From Bacillus haynesii (lineage in GTDB: Bacteria > Bacillota > Bacilli > Bacillales > Bacillaceae), in NCBI RefSeq assembly GCF_001969855.1, contig NZ_MRBL01000016.1, positions 62,001-126,000 on the forward strand: a DNA stretch of 64,000 nt, written 5' to 3'. A program made the position numbers and the translations under genes. The notes below the pieces were generated by a model. It saw nothing but the letters and a program-made list of their open reading frames with translations. It was not told the origin of the DNA and did no database searches. Each line of letters opens with the position of its first letter. Position 1 is the stretch's first letter. Positions 52,429-60,592 of the stretch are shown here, piece after piece.

Positions 52429-53052
52429 ATGGACGTGATAGCGATCGTTTCTTTTTTGGGTGCGGCCGTATTGCTTACAGTTATGCCGGGCCCTGATAAC
52501 CTGTTCGTTTTGGCACAGAGCATCTCAAAGGGAAAATCAGCAGGTATAGCAACCGCATGCGGACTATGCACAGGGTTAATCGTCCACATCATCGCGGCTG
52601 CAGCAGGCATTTCTGCTGCGATCTATCAATCAGCTGTCGCCTTCTCGATCGTGAAATATGCAGGTGCAGCCTATCTGCTGTTTTTAGCTTACCAGTCCTT
52701 TCGGCAAAAAAGCGCCGGCTTCAACCTTGAAGCCAAAGATTCATTGAACCGCAGGGCTTTATATCAAAAAGGCGTTGTGATGAATCTGTTAAACCCGAAG
52801 GTCTCATTGTTCTTCCTTGCCTTTCTTCCGCAATTTATTCACCCCGGCACCTTCAATGTGACGACGCAAATGCTCGTTTACGGCATGTTATTTTTAATTC
52901 AAGCGTTCATTATCTTTGTGATGGTCAGCCTGTTTGCGGAAAAAGTCGGAGACCGGCTGCGCAGAAGTCCGCAAGCCGTAAAAAAAGTTCATTTGCTGGA
53001 AGGGGCTTTATTCACTTTAATCGGGTTAAAAATCGCGGTCAGCCAAAGGTAG
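52429..53052 (+). CDS. LysE/RhtB-family amino acid exporter
   Basis: 207 residues, six membrane helices. The LysE signature is LTVMPGPDNLFVLAQSIS (17-34) and the second half has KGVVMNLLNPKVSLFFLAFLP. Exports amino acids or derivatives. ATG 52429; RBS GGAG upstream. Monocistronic with its own terminator; substrate unknown. Confidence 0.88.
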   Translation: MDVIAIVSFLGAAVLLTVMPGPDNLFVLAQSISKGKSAGIATACGLCTGLIVHIIAAAAGISAAIYQSAVAFSIVKYAGAAYLLFLAYQSFRQKSAGFNLEAKDSLNRRALYQKGVVMNLLNPKVSLFFLAFLPQFIHPGTFNVTTQMLVYGMLFLIQAFIIFVMVSLFAEKVGDRLRRSPQAVKKVHLLEGALFTLIGLKIAVSQR

Positions 53053-53067
53053 GCCGCTGAAAAGCTG

Positions 53068-53098
53068 AAAAAAGGTGTGCAGCCTGCACACCTTTTTC
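53068..53098 (+). terminator. terminator of the LysE gene
   Basis: AAAAAAGGTGTGCAG pairs with CTGCACACCTTTTT around a 1-nt centre; T-run follows. Confidence 0.85.
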
Positions 53099-53099
53099 C

Positions 53100-53716
53100 G
53101 ATTTTACCGCTTATAACATTTGACGCATTTACCATTTCCGCCGTCGGCGCCGCTTTCATGGACACGGCGATAATTTCATCCCTAAAACATCGAGGTTCAT
53201 GTGAAAATGAACAGCCTTGCGTTTTTCGTTTTCAAGCTTGATCTTTGCGTGGGAGCTGGTGTTGCGGAAGCGTAGTGATTTGTTTCTTTAGCTGGAGTAG
53301 ATCACAAGACTGCCAAATTCTACAGCGCTTTCTTGCTATGTTTGATTCCTTCTTCGTTTCATTGCATAGTGGAGTGCCAGACAATGAGACAAAAATCTAA
53401 CTACCGTTTTTCTCTATACTCCCCCCCTTCTTTGAAGCCAGTATACAAATTTCCCGCTGATTCGTAATGATGCAAATCGGTTATTTTCCGCTCAATCCAA
53501 ATCATCAGACCGAGTAAAGCGGCCTCATCAATCTTAGGGACGGCAGATCAGTCAATCGATCGGCATGGGACTTTTTTGATAGAATTTGCCGTTTACCTGA
53601 GGTAAAACGGGATCGTTTGATTGGCATATCTGCTATAAAGTTTCGCTTTAATCAATGAGATTCATTTTCACTTTTTATCAGCAAAAAAGACTCGAACAGC
53701 GAATCTTTTCAATTTA
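53100..53716. other. long region with gene debris only
   Basis: No intact gene in about 600 bases. Besides the remnant at 53401-53556, the minus strand around 53155-53280 reads SHAKIKLENEKRKAVHFHMN and LDVLGMKLSPCP before a stop, probably another coding fragment. Confidence 0.4.
53401..53556 (-). pseudogene. C-terminal fragment of an unidentified protein
   Basis: One minus-strand frame reads VPKIDEAALLGLMIWIERKI, TDLHHYESAGNLYTGFKEGG, ending REKR and a stop at 53401; an in-frame TGA lies upstream near 53526. Coding character is good but no start or family is recognised. Confidence 0.4.
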
Positions 53717-53745
53717 TTTACAAATAGCATTTTAAATGTTATAAT
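53717..53745 (+). promoter_or_regulatory. sigma-A promoter of the S14 gene
   Basis: TTTACA at 53717-53722, 17 nt, TATAAT at 53740-53745. Downstream, AAATAGA-A-TCTATTT (53759-53773) is a small perfect inverted repeat. No Zur box is visible. Confidence 0.75.
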
Positions 53746-53813
53746 AAATTGTTTACAGAAATAGAATCTATTTTTATTTATATAAATCAATAAATTTAAA
53801 AGGAGGTAAAAAA

Positions 53814-53984
53814 ATGGCCAAGACTTCAATGATTGTCAAACAAAAACGGGAACAAAAGTTCAAAGTCAGAGAGTACACCCGCTGTGAACGCTGCGGCAGA
53901 CCGCATTCCGTGATTCGGAAGTTTAAATTGTGCCGCATCTGCTTCCGCGAGCTTGCTTACAAAGGGCATATCCCCGGCGTTTAA
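53814..53984 (+). CDS. rpsN: 30S ribosomal protein S14, zinc type, lone copy shortened by five residues
   Basis: 56 residues. The zinc ribbon [20 protein letters not shown] (24-43) and flanking KFKVREYTR...[13 protein letters not shown] are those of the short, zinc-binding S14. The usual protein is 61 residues and ends KKASW. Here GTT is followed by TAA at 53982, and the next codons AAA GCA AGC TGG TAA still spell KASW-stop, so a single AAA-to-TAA change removed the tail. ATG 53814 follows AAGGAGG. It stands alone, not in the spc operon, so it is a second (or third) S14 gene. Whether the short form works is unknown. Confidence 0.85.
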   Translation: MAKTSMIVKQKREQKFKVREYTRCERCGRPHSVIRKFKLCRICFRELAYKGHIPGV

Positions 53985-54011
53985 AAAGCAAGCTGGTAAG
54001 AACGATTCCGT

Positions 54012-54037
54012 CAGCCTTTCCAAAAGGCTGGCTTTTT
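54012..54037 (+). terminator. terminator of the S14 gene
   Basis: CAGCCTTT-tcca-AAAGGCTG followed by GCTTTTTTT. Confidence 0.85.
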
Positions 54038-54091
54038 TTATTTAGACTCTGTTAAATTTTAATGTTGATACTTTTGTTCAACTAACATCCC

Positions 54092-54565
54092 CTAGCTCAA
54101 TAAGAACGATTTAATCAGTTGCTCATGATACACACTAACTGAGTATAAATTCTCTCTTAATAAGTTTTCAATGATTTGCTTGATTACATTGGGTTCTCGT
54201 AAGTCTTCGTTTTCAAATGTTGCAAGATCACTTACTTTTATCCACTTGCTGTCTAAAATTTCATCTTCTTCGAGCTTTAAAGAACCTCCAGTAACTTCAC
54301 CAATAAAATGAAATAAAATAACTTGATTCTTCGTACTGCTAATAAAATTATATACACCAGTAGCGGCAATCAGGTTTACGTCCAATCCAGTTTCCTCTTT
54401 AACTTCCCTTCGAGCTGAATAGAGAATGTCCTCTCCATATTCGATCCGTCCACTCGGAAAGTTCCATTTATTAATAGCAGCAGGTTTATTCTCTTTTATC
54501 ATCAAGACTTTATCATCACTAAAGATTGATACACTGGCTACTAAAACAATTCCATTTTGCGACAT
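54092..54565 (-). CDS. Nudix hydrolase
   Basis: 157 residues. The Nudix box GRIEYGEDILYSARREVKEE-TGL is complete (G-x5-E-x7-REVKEETGL, about 42-64). Hydrolyses a nucleoside-diphosphate-linked compound; substrate unknown. ATG 54565 with GGAG upstream. A/T-richer than neighbours. Confidence 0.88.
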   Translation of the reverse strand: MSQNGIVLVASVSIFSDDKVLMIKENKPAAINKWNFPSGRIEYGEDILYSARREVKEETGLDVNLIAATGVYNFISSTKNQVILFHFIGEVTGGSLKLEEDEILDSKWIKVSDLATFENEDLREPNVIKQIIENLLRENLYSVSVYHEQLIKSFLLS

Positions 54566-54759
54566 CCATTTCTCCTCAATTTCTTTAGAAATTATATTAT
54601 CTCTAACATATCTGATTCGCTTCTTCTATCATTAACATGCCTTGTTTTTGCTCGCCTTGAAAACCCTACCGAACATTTGTTCCTATTTTGATTATATCAA
54701 GGATTCGTATAGGGATCAAATATCAACATTTCCTATACAAAGTCTTTATTTAAAATAAC

Positions 54760-57426
54760 TCATGAGCCGTTGCCGTCCAATATTTGAACAAACCCGTTTG
54801 TTCCGTCGACTCGGATATATGCGCCGTCTTCTATGATTTCTGTCGCTTTGTCGATCCCGACGACAGCAGGAATGCCGTATTCCCTTGCCACTACTGAACC
54901 ATGGGTCATCATGCCGCCCACTTCCGTAATCAGTCCGACCGCTGAAGTAAAAAGCGGAGTCCAGCCCGGATCAGTATACGGCGCCACTAAGATGTCCCCT
55001 TGATTGAGCTTCGCGTCTTCAGGGCTCTTCACAACTCTGGCGGTCCCTTCAATGATTCCCGCGGAAACCGGTGTCCCTGTGAGAGCTCCTTCAGGACTTT
55101 TTTCATTTCGCAGCTTCCCTGTAATGATCTCCCCTTCACTCGTCATCACACGGGGGGATGTGAGCTTTTGATTGGAGGCATGCTGCCGTTTTCTGTCTGT
55201 TAACAATTCCGGAATATCCCCGATGCCGCGATTCTCCAATAGGGCGATAAGCTCCTCAAGCGTAAAGTAAAAGACATCCTCTTCACAATTCAGAATTCCT
55301 TTTTCAACGAGAGTGCGGGCTTCTTTAAGAATCGCTTTTTTGTATAAAAACATCAGTTTTACAAGTGTAAATTTATGATGCTCCCGCATTCCCATCAAGC
55401 TTCGGTACATATGAACGAGCCGGGAGACTCTCTTTTTTTCTGGAAAACAAAATTGAGAGATGATCTCCTTTTTTGCCTCTTCCGCTTCGATTTCGCCTTG
55501 TCTAAATTTCCTCCTGTGTTCCCCGGCAGCAGCCGTCCGAATATGGCTGAGTATGGACGGAACGAGCTGAACCGGAGCCTCGGCCCATCTCGGCCTTGTC
55601 AAATCGATTTCTCCCACGCACCGCATCCCGTACTTTTTGAGAAAATCGTCTAAACTGCGTTTCAATTCGGCGCCGCCGGGGATTTTGAGCAGCTCTTCCA
55701 TAAAATTTTCGCTGTTCGCACGCTTGAAATAGTCAATGACATCAGGATACTTTCTCGCCTGATCTGAAAGATCTCCTAACTCAAGACCCATTTCTGTTGT
55801 GACATTATGAGGCAGGGATTTATACAATTTCCCCAGCAAAATCGCGCTTTTCTCGTCCCCCAGCTTCTTTTTCAGCTTTTTTTCGAGCAATCCGGCTGCA
55901 ATCATTCCGCTCAAGACATATACAGCAACTTTTGAAAGCACGTCTTGCAACATGTTTCCCATTCCTTTTTGGATGACGCGGATCGTTTCAGCACCGGAAG
56001 TCCGGCTAAGTTTCTCTTCGGTGTCCGTCACGATCGCTTCAATGATCAATTTCGCTTTTTTCTCGGCTTTATCGTGGGTTCCGATCAGCAGAATTCCGGC
56101 AACTTTAGATGCTGCCGGAATCAGAATCGGCGCTAAACTCCCGGCAATATGAAACATACCTTTTCTCGAGATGGAATATAGCTGATGTTCTTTGCGCTTG
56201 ACTACCTCCGATACAGCTGTTGCCATCAACTGATCCATGCCACTCAATACTTTGAGCAGCCGGTTTCGGACGAATCTGAGGGAGAGAGCACCCGTAATAT
56301 CGGCAAACACTCTTCCTCCCGCTTCGCGAAGAATCGGCTGTGCCGAAGGATCTTTTTTTAAAAATCGGAGGACTTGGCTGATAACCGATACGCCCAGGGG
56401 TTTCAGCGGATCGGTCATCATTTGGATGTAGCCAAAATTAATCAAAACGTGCGGCTTATCGTCAAAAACGCGTATGACCGGGTATAGGGATGTGATCGGC
56501 CGGCTTTGAAGAATGTAAAAGCTGCCGCCGGCAAAAGCCCACTCGATATCCTGTTCCTTGCCGTAGTGAGCCTCGATTTTGCGCCCCAGTTCTGCCAATT
56601 CGACGATTTTTGAATCCGGCAAAGCCTGTGTTTGTTGTTTTTCCGGAGAGAGGATTTTCTGGACGGTTCCTCCTTCTGGTACGGAGTAAATGGCCGATTC
56701 TTTCTTCGAGAGTTGTTTTTTGACGATTTCACCTGACCGAACCTGATACAGATCAGCGCTGACAACTCCGGACACCAACGCTTCACCCAAGCCGAAGCTG
56801 GCATCGATGGATACCGTTTTGCGGTGCCCCGTGATCGGATCTGCCGTGAACATAATTCCGGAAACTTCGGGAAAAACCATCTCTTGAACGACAACGGCAA
56901 GAAAGACAGAGCGGTGGTCGAAACCGTTGTTCGCGCGGTAGGAAATCGCTCTGTCCGTAAACAGCGAAGCCCAGCATTGTTTCACCGCATCAAGAAGTTG
57001 CTCTTTCCCGCAGACGTTCAAAAAGGTGTCCTGCTGCCCCGCAAATGAAGCGGTCGGCAGGTCTTCAGCCGTTGCACTGGAGCGGACGGCATAGGCTTTA
57101 TCTTTGCCGGTCGTATCTATGCCCTCCAATATCGCCGATTTGATCTCGTCAGGCACGGGGATCTGAGCAAGATGCTCACGAATCTGTTTCCCCGCAGTTC
57201 GAATCTGTTCAAGATCATCATGTTTGAGCTGTTCAAGCTGATCGAGCAGGCTGTCGATGATGCCGCTTGTTTGTATGAACGCACGGTAGGCGGCAGTTGA
57301 TATGCAAAATCCCCGGGGAACGGGAAAGCCCGCTTTTGTCATTTCCCCGAGGTTCGCCCCTTTTCCGCCGACATCGGGCAAATCAAATTGATCAATTTCA
57401 TTGAAATACAGCACATATTTCTCCAT
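54760..57426 (-). CDS. PEP synthase / rifampicin phosphotransferase-like enzyme
   Basis: 888 residues. N-terminal ATP-binding domain (about 1-320; DVGGKGANLGEMTKAGFPVP, AVRSSATAEDLPTASFAGQQ, DIEWAFAGGSFYILQSRPI), a variable middle, and a C-terminal swivelling phosphohistidine domain with the catalytic His in GGMMTHGSVVAREYGIPAV (about 840-858). This fits PPS-like proteins, including rifampicin phosphotransferases, which lack the PEP/pyruvate TIM barrel; at 888 residues with no clear barrel motif, the Rph-type reading is favoured. ATG 57426 follows GAGAGG. Divergent from a TetR gene that may regulate it. Confidence 0.85.
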   Translation of the reverse strand: MEKYVLYFNEIDQFDLPDVGGKGANLGEMTKAGFPVPRGFCISTAAYRAFIQTSGIIDSLLDQLEQLKHDDLEQIRTAGKQIREHLAQIPVPDEIKSAILEGIDTTGKDKAYAVRSSATAEDLPTASFAGQQDTFLNVCGKEQLLDAVKQCWASLFTDRAISYRANNGFDHRSVFLAVVVQEMVFPEVSGIMFTADPITGHRKTVSIDASFGLGEALVSGVVSADLYQVRSGEIVKKQLSKKESAIYSVPEGGTVQKILSPEKQQTQALPDSKIVELAELGRKIEAHYGKEQDIEWAFAGGSFYILQSRPITSLYPVIRVFDDKPHVLINFGYIQMMTDPLKPLGVSVISQVLRFLKKDPSAQPILREAGGRVFADITGALSLRFVRNRLLKVLSGMDQLMATAVSEVVKRKEHQLYSISRKGMFHIAGSLAPILIPAASKVAGILLIGTHDKAEKKAKLIIEAIVTDTEEKLSRTSGAETIRVIQKGMGNMLQDVLSKVAVYVLSGMIAAGLLEKKLKKKLGDEKSAILLGKLYKSLPHNVTTEMGLELGDLSDQARKYPDVIDYFKRANSENFMEELLKIPGGAELKRSLDDFLKKYGMRCVGEIDLTRPRWAEAPVQLVPSILSHIRTAAAGEHRRKFRQGEIEAEEAKKEIISQFCFPEKKRVSRLVHMYRSLMGMREHHKFTLVKLMFLYKKAILKEARTLVEKGILNCEEDVFYFTLEELIALLENRGIGDIPELLTDRKRQHASNQKLTSPRVMTSEGEIITGKLRNEKSPEGALTGTPVSAGIIEGTARVVKSPEDAKLNQGDILVAPYTDPGWTPLFTSAVGLITEVGGMMTHGSVVAREYGIPAVVGIDKATEIIEDGAYIRVDGTNGFVQILDGNGS

Positions 57427-57617
57427 TCTATCCTCTCCTTACACCGCTTTTTGCAGCAATTCCACGCCGCATGTTCAAGGTTGTATTAGCTGTTTTGATC
57501 CCTTGGACGATTTATTTTGCCCTGGTCTGGGCTTTCATCCTTTTTTATACGCATAAATGAACACTGTGTTGATTAATATTCATCATGTTTATTATAATTG
57601 CACAAAAGGAGAACGCA

Positions 57618-57707
57618 ATGAACAATCAATCAGCAAATGTTAAGTTTTCAACACAATTATGGAAATTGTTGATTTTCATGAACCGTCAGGAGGATTTGAA
57701 TGACTGA
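57618..57707 (+). CDS. possible 29-residue leader ORF before the TetR gene
   Basis: AAAAGGAG precedes ATG 57618; the frame ends TGA at 57707, overlapping the TetR start at 57700. Product includes FSTQLWKLLIFMNRQED. The overlap would couple translation to the regulator. Could also be chance. Confidence 0.35.
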   Translation: MNNQSANVKFSTQLWKLLIFMNRQEDLND

Positions 57708-58305
57708 ACAAAAACAGGATCGCAGGGTAAAACGCACGAAAAAAATGATCAGAGACGCACTCTCTGAACTGATGAAAAATAAAACGTTTGAAGAGATATC
57801 CGTCACAGACATTACGAAGAAAGCCGATATTAACCGCGGCACGTTTTACTTGCACTACGAAGATAAATACGATTTGCTGGAACAAAGCGAGGAGGAAATC
57901 ATCCAAGAGATCAATAACATTGCTAAACGCTCGATTCATTCAATGGACATATTAAAACAGGATGTGATTGACCATCCGCTGACATTCGTCGTCGACATTT
58001 TTCAATACATAAGAGAAAACGAGGTTTTTATGAAGGCCATTTTAGGCCCTAAAGGCCCGGGTTCTTTCCGTTTAAAATTTAAATCGGTTTTGAGCATCAA
58101 TTTAAAACGGCTGAAAGCAGCGATCAGAACCGATCCGATTGTACCGGAGGACTACTTGATTTCCTACATAACCGGCGCACATATCAGCGTTATGCAGCAA
58201 TGGCTGGAAAACGGCATGAAAGAGTCGCCGCATGATATGGCGCTCATCTTATCAAAAATAACGGGAATGGGCCCTGCATATGCGGCAGGACTGAGAAAAA
58301 AATAA
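57700..58305 (+). CDS. TetR/AcrR-family transcriptional regulator
   Basis: 201 residues. HTH at about 12-58 (RRVKRTKKMIRDALSELMKN, VTDITKKADINRGTFYLHYEDKYDLL) and a C-terminal TetR_C-type region (FVVDIFQYIRENEVFMKAIL, QQWLENGMKESPHDMALIL) common in Bacillus regulators. ATG 57700 follows AGGAGG. It is divergent from the PEP-synthase/Rph-like gene and may control it; ligand unknown. Confidence 0.85.
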   Translation: MTEQKQDRRVKRTKKMIRDALSELMKNKTFEEISVTDITKKADINRGTFYLHYEDKYDLLEQSEEEIIQEINNIAKRSIHSMDILKQDVIDHPLTFVVDIFQYIRENEVFMKAILGPKGPGSFRLKFKSVLSINLKRLKAAIRTDPIVPEDYLISYITGAHISVMQQWLENGMKESPHDMALILSKITGMGPAYAAGLRKK

Positions 58306-58406
58306 CCGGTTTTCAAAAGAGGGATGCCCCCTCTTTTTTGCGATTTTCGCGATATGTATAAGAAATCAAAAACAATCCAAAATATAGTGAAAAAGGTGGT
58401 GAGACC

Positions 58407-58532
58407 ATGCAGAAGAAAGACATTCAAAACAGCAGCCTCGAACAGCTGAAAAACGATCACGAAACAGAAAGCGCATTCCAGCAGGATGACAAAAACAATA
58501 AACAGCAAAAAAACAGGAATACTTTAAAATAA
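58407..58532 (+). CDS. 41-residue hydrophilic protein upstream of yndM
   Basis: ATG 58407 follows AAGGTGGTGAGACC. The product (QKKDIQNSSLEQLKNDHETE then many Gln, Asn and Lys) is entirely polar. It ends 22 nt before yndM on the same strand, so the two are probably co-transcribed. Size and Asn/Gln/Lys content resemble small sporulation proteins. Not recognised. Confidence 0.55.
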   Translation: MQKKDIQNSSLEQLKNDHETESAFQQDDKNNKQQKNRNTLK

Positions 58533-58553
58533 GCTGAAAGGTGAGGAAACGAA

Positions 58554-59018
58554 ATGAAGCATGTAAGAGCATTGTGTTTAAAATTCATTGTGAGCCTTGT
58601 CCTTTTATATGTAGTGCTAACTCTGTTTTTTGGCGTTCCATTCGGCGAAATGTTTGTTTTGACATTGTTTTTGGGTGTGATATCCTATCTGATCGGAGAT
58701 CTTCTGCTGCTGCCGAGAACAAACAATACAACTGCGACAATGGGAGATTTTGGACTTTCACTCGTATTGATCTGGGCGATTCTCGCGATGCAAAATAATC
58801 CGCCGTATGGTACGCTTGCTGCAGCTTCAATCGTGGCAGCGATCGGCGTCACCGTGTTCGAGTATTTTTTCCACCGCTATATGGAAGCCAACGTTTTGGG
58901 CGAAACGAAAAACGGAAACCGGGAAAACAGGGAAAAGCGAGGCTCATTGCAGTATCAAAGCGAAGCATCTGAGGAGCTTTATCCGGTTACCCCATCCAAA
59001 AAACAGGACAAAGAATGA
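58554..59018 (+). CDS. yndM: DUF2512 membrane protein YndM
   Basis: 154 residues with four membrane helices in the first 115 (KFIVSLVLLYVVLTLFFGV, VISYLIGDLLLLPRTNN, GLSLVLIWAILAM, IVAAIGVTVFEYFFHRYM) and a polar tail. This is the DUF2512/YndM pattern; function unknown. ATG 58554 after AAAGGTGAGGAAACGAA. Confidence 0.8.
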   Translation: MKHVRALCLKFIVSLVLLYVVLTLFFGVPFGEMFVLTLFLGVISYLIGDLLLLPRTNNTTATMGDFGLSLVLIWAILAMQNNPPYGTLAAASIVAAIGVTVFEYFFHRYMEANVLGETKNGNRENREKRGSLQYQSEASEELYPVTPSKKQDKE

Positions 59019-59023
59019 GCACG

Positions 59024-59047
59024 AAAACCTGCCGATCGGCAGGTTTT
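59024..59047 (+). terminator. terminator of yndM
   Basis: AAAACCTGCC-GATC-GGCAGGTTTT, a palindromic hairpin ending in T's. Confidence 0.85.
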
Positions 59048-59138
59048 TACTCTTTATGCCCCGGGGTATTTTTCTTAATTAAAGGAATATGCGTCTTTTT
59101 CACGAATTGATATTAAAAAAGTGAGGAGGACAAAAAGT

Positions 59139-59654
59139 ATGACACATAACGCACTAAAGCATTTAGACTATCACAATTGGGCGAATCAAAGGGTTCTCAG
59201 CCACCTGAAAAGCCTGCCTGAAGAGCTGTTTACAAGGGAAATCAAAAGCGTTTTTCAATCTGTATCTGAGGTTGTTACCCATATGTGCTTTGCTGACGCC
59301 TTATGGCTGAAGGTCATATCCGGAGCCCCTTACGAGGAAGCAAAGGAAACGGGCATGCGGCTGAAAGAAGAATTAAAGGGAAAAAAGATCGATGACTTCG
59401 TTGCCATCTTTCATGACACGGCGCTTCAATATGAAACGTTTTTTGAAAATCTTGAAGACCCCGATGATGAAATCACGATTGCACATCCAGCATTCGGCGA
59501 AATCAAAACGCCTATTAGCGAACTCCTTCATCACGTGGTCAACCACGGCACTTATCACAGAGGCAACATTTCAGCGATGCTGAGACAAATGGGTGAAGCA
59601 GGTGTGCCGACGGACTATGTTTATTATTTATTAAGCATGAAGCAAACGACATAA
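59139..59654 (+). CDS. DinB-family protein
   Basis: 171 residues. DinB bundle with metal His residues at about 46 (VVTHMCFADALW) and in HHVVNHGTYHRGNISAML (about 133-142). Closer to the classical DinB/YizA type than the copy at 1243. ATG 59139 follows AGGAGG. Possible bacillithiol or similar thiol transferase; substrate unknown. Confidence 0.85.
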   Translation: MTHNALKHLDYHNWANQRVLSHLKSLPEELFTREIKSVFQSVSEVVTHMCFADALWLKVISGAPYEEAKETGMRLKEELKGKKIDDFVAIFHDTALQYETFFENLEDPDDEITIAHPAFGEIKTPISELLHHVVNHGTYHRGNISAMLRQMGEAGVPTDYVYYLLSMKQTT

Positions 59655-59659
59655 GTAAA

Positions 59660-59692
59660 AAAACCCTTGTTCCGCTTTTGGAACAAGGGTTT
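59660..59692. terminator. bidirectional terminator between dinB and azoR1
   Basis: AAACCCTTGTTCC pairs with GGAACAAGGGTTT around a 6-nt loop, between convergent genes. Confidence 0.9.
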
Positions 59693-59697
59693 CGCAA

Positions 59698-60324
59698 TTA
59701 AAATGATGCTGCAAGCTTTTTAGCTTCTGCCAAGCCGTTTTCAATAATCTTTTGAGCGTCGTCAGGAACAGCGTTGTGTCCTTCGATGACAACGGTATGC
59801 AGGTCTTGAATGCCGAAGAAGCCCATGACGGTTTTCATGTAGTTCAATGACATTTCCATTGCAGCCATCGGTCCTTCAGAATAGAAGCCGCCTCTTGCAT
59901 TTAACAGAGCAACCTTCTTGTCTCCCATCAGGCCTTTAGGTCCTTCAGGAGTGTATGTAAATGTCACTCCTGCGCGGGACAAGTAGTCCACATAAGTGTG
60001 AAGTACAGCTGGAACGGCGAAGTTCCACAAAGGGAAAGCAAAAACAACTTTATCGGCTTTGACGAATTCGTCCAAGTAACGATCCGCTACAGCTGCAGCA
60101 GCTTTTTCATCCTCGTTCAATTCCATGCCTTTTCCTGCTTTAAATGTCCCGTTAATGGCATTTCTGCCCAGGTACGGCGGGTTTTCTTTGTAAAGATCAA
60201 GCTCTACAATTTCATCGTTTGGATGATTTTCTTTATAGCTGTTAAGAAACGCTTCATAAAGTTTAACAGATACAGCTTCTTCAACTGTACGGTCATTAGC
60301 TTTAACAAACAATACTTTAGACAT
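59698..60324 (-). CDS. azoR1: FMN-dependent NADH-azoreductase
   Basis: 208 residues, flavodoxin-like fold. PLWNFAVPAVLHTYVDYLSRAGVTF and LLNARGGFYSEGPMAAMEMS are the FMN-binding and active-site segments of AzoR proteins. It reduces quinones and azo or nitro compounds with NADH. Very like B. subtilis AzoR1 (YocJ). ATG 60324 follows GGGAGG. Confidence 0.88.
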   Translation of the reverse strand: MSKVLFVKANDRTVEEAVSVKLYEAFLNSYKENHPNDEIVELDLYKENPPYLGRNAINGTFKAGKGMELNEDEKAAAAVADRYLDEFVKADKVVFAFPLWNFAVPAVLHTYVDYLSRAGVTFTYTPEGPKGLMGDKKVALLNARGGFYSEGPMAAMEMSLNYMKTVMGFFGIQDLHTVVIEGHNAVPDDAQKIIENGLAEAKKLAASF

Positions 60325-60592
60325 TCTATTTTCCTCCCGTTGCTAACGTTTTAATATTTACTTACAAATAGTATGTTACTTTCATTTAAATAGAAAGTCA
60401 ACTCATTTATTTTGATGCCAAAATATGTTTCTATCAAAAAAGCCCTGTTCATATTTGATAAAAAACAAACGATTGCTCATATCAGCAAGAACTTTCGTTA
60501 AATATTATATTATGTAGCATATTTATGCGTGGTCGGAATATGCTGCGAAGCAAATAAAAAAGTTTTCGTTTAGGTTACAATGGCACATCTCA
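60325..60592. other. azoR1 upstream region
   Basis: About 270 AT-rich bases; no gene seen. This is where base composition starts to drop toward the foreign right end. Confidence 0.4.

Noticed and set aside
53680-53813. Zur box upstream of the lone S14 gene
   Set aside because: No TCGTAATNATTACGA-like sequence; the only inverted repeat is AAATAGA-A-TCTATTT.
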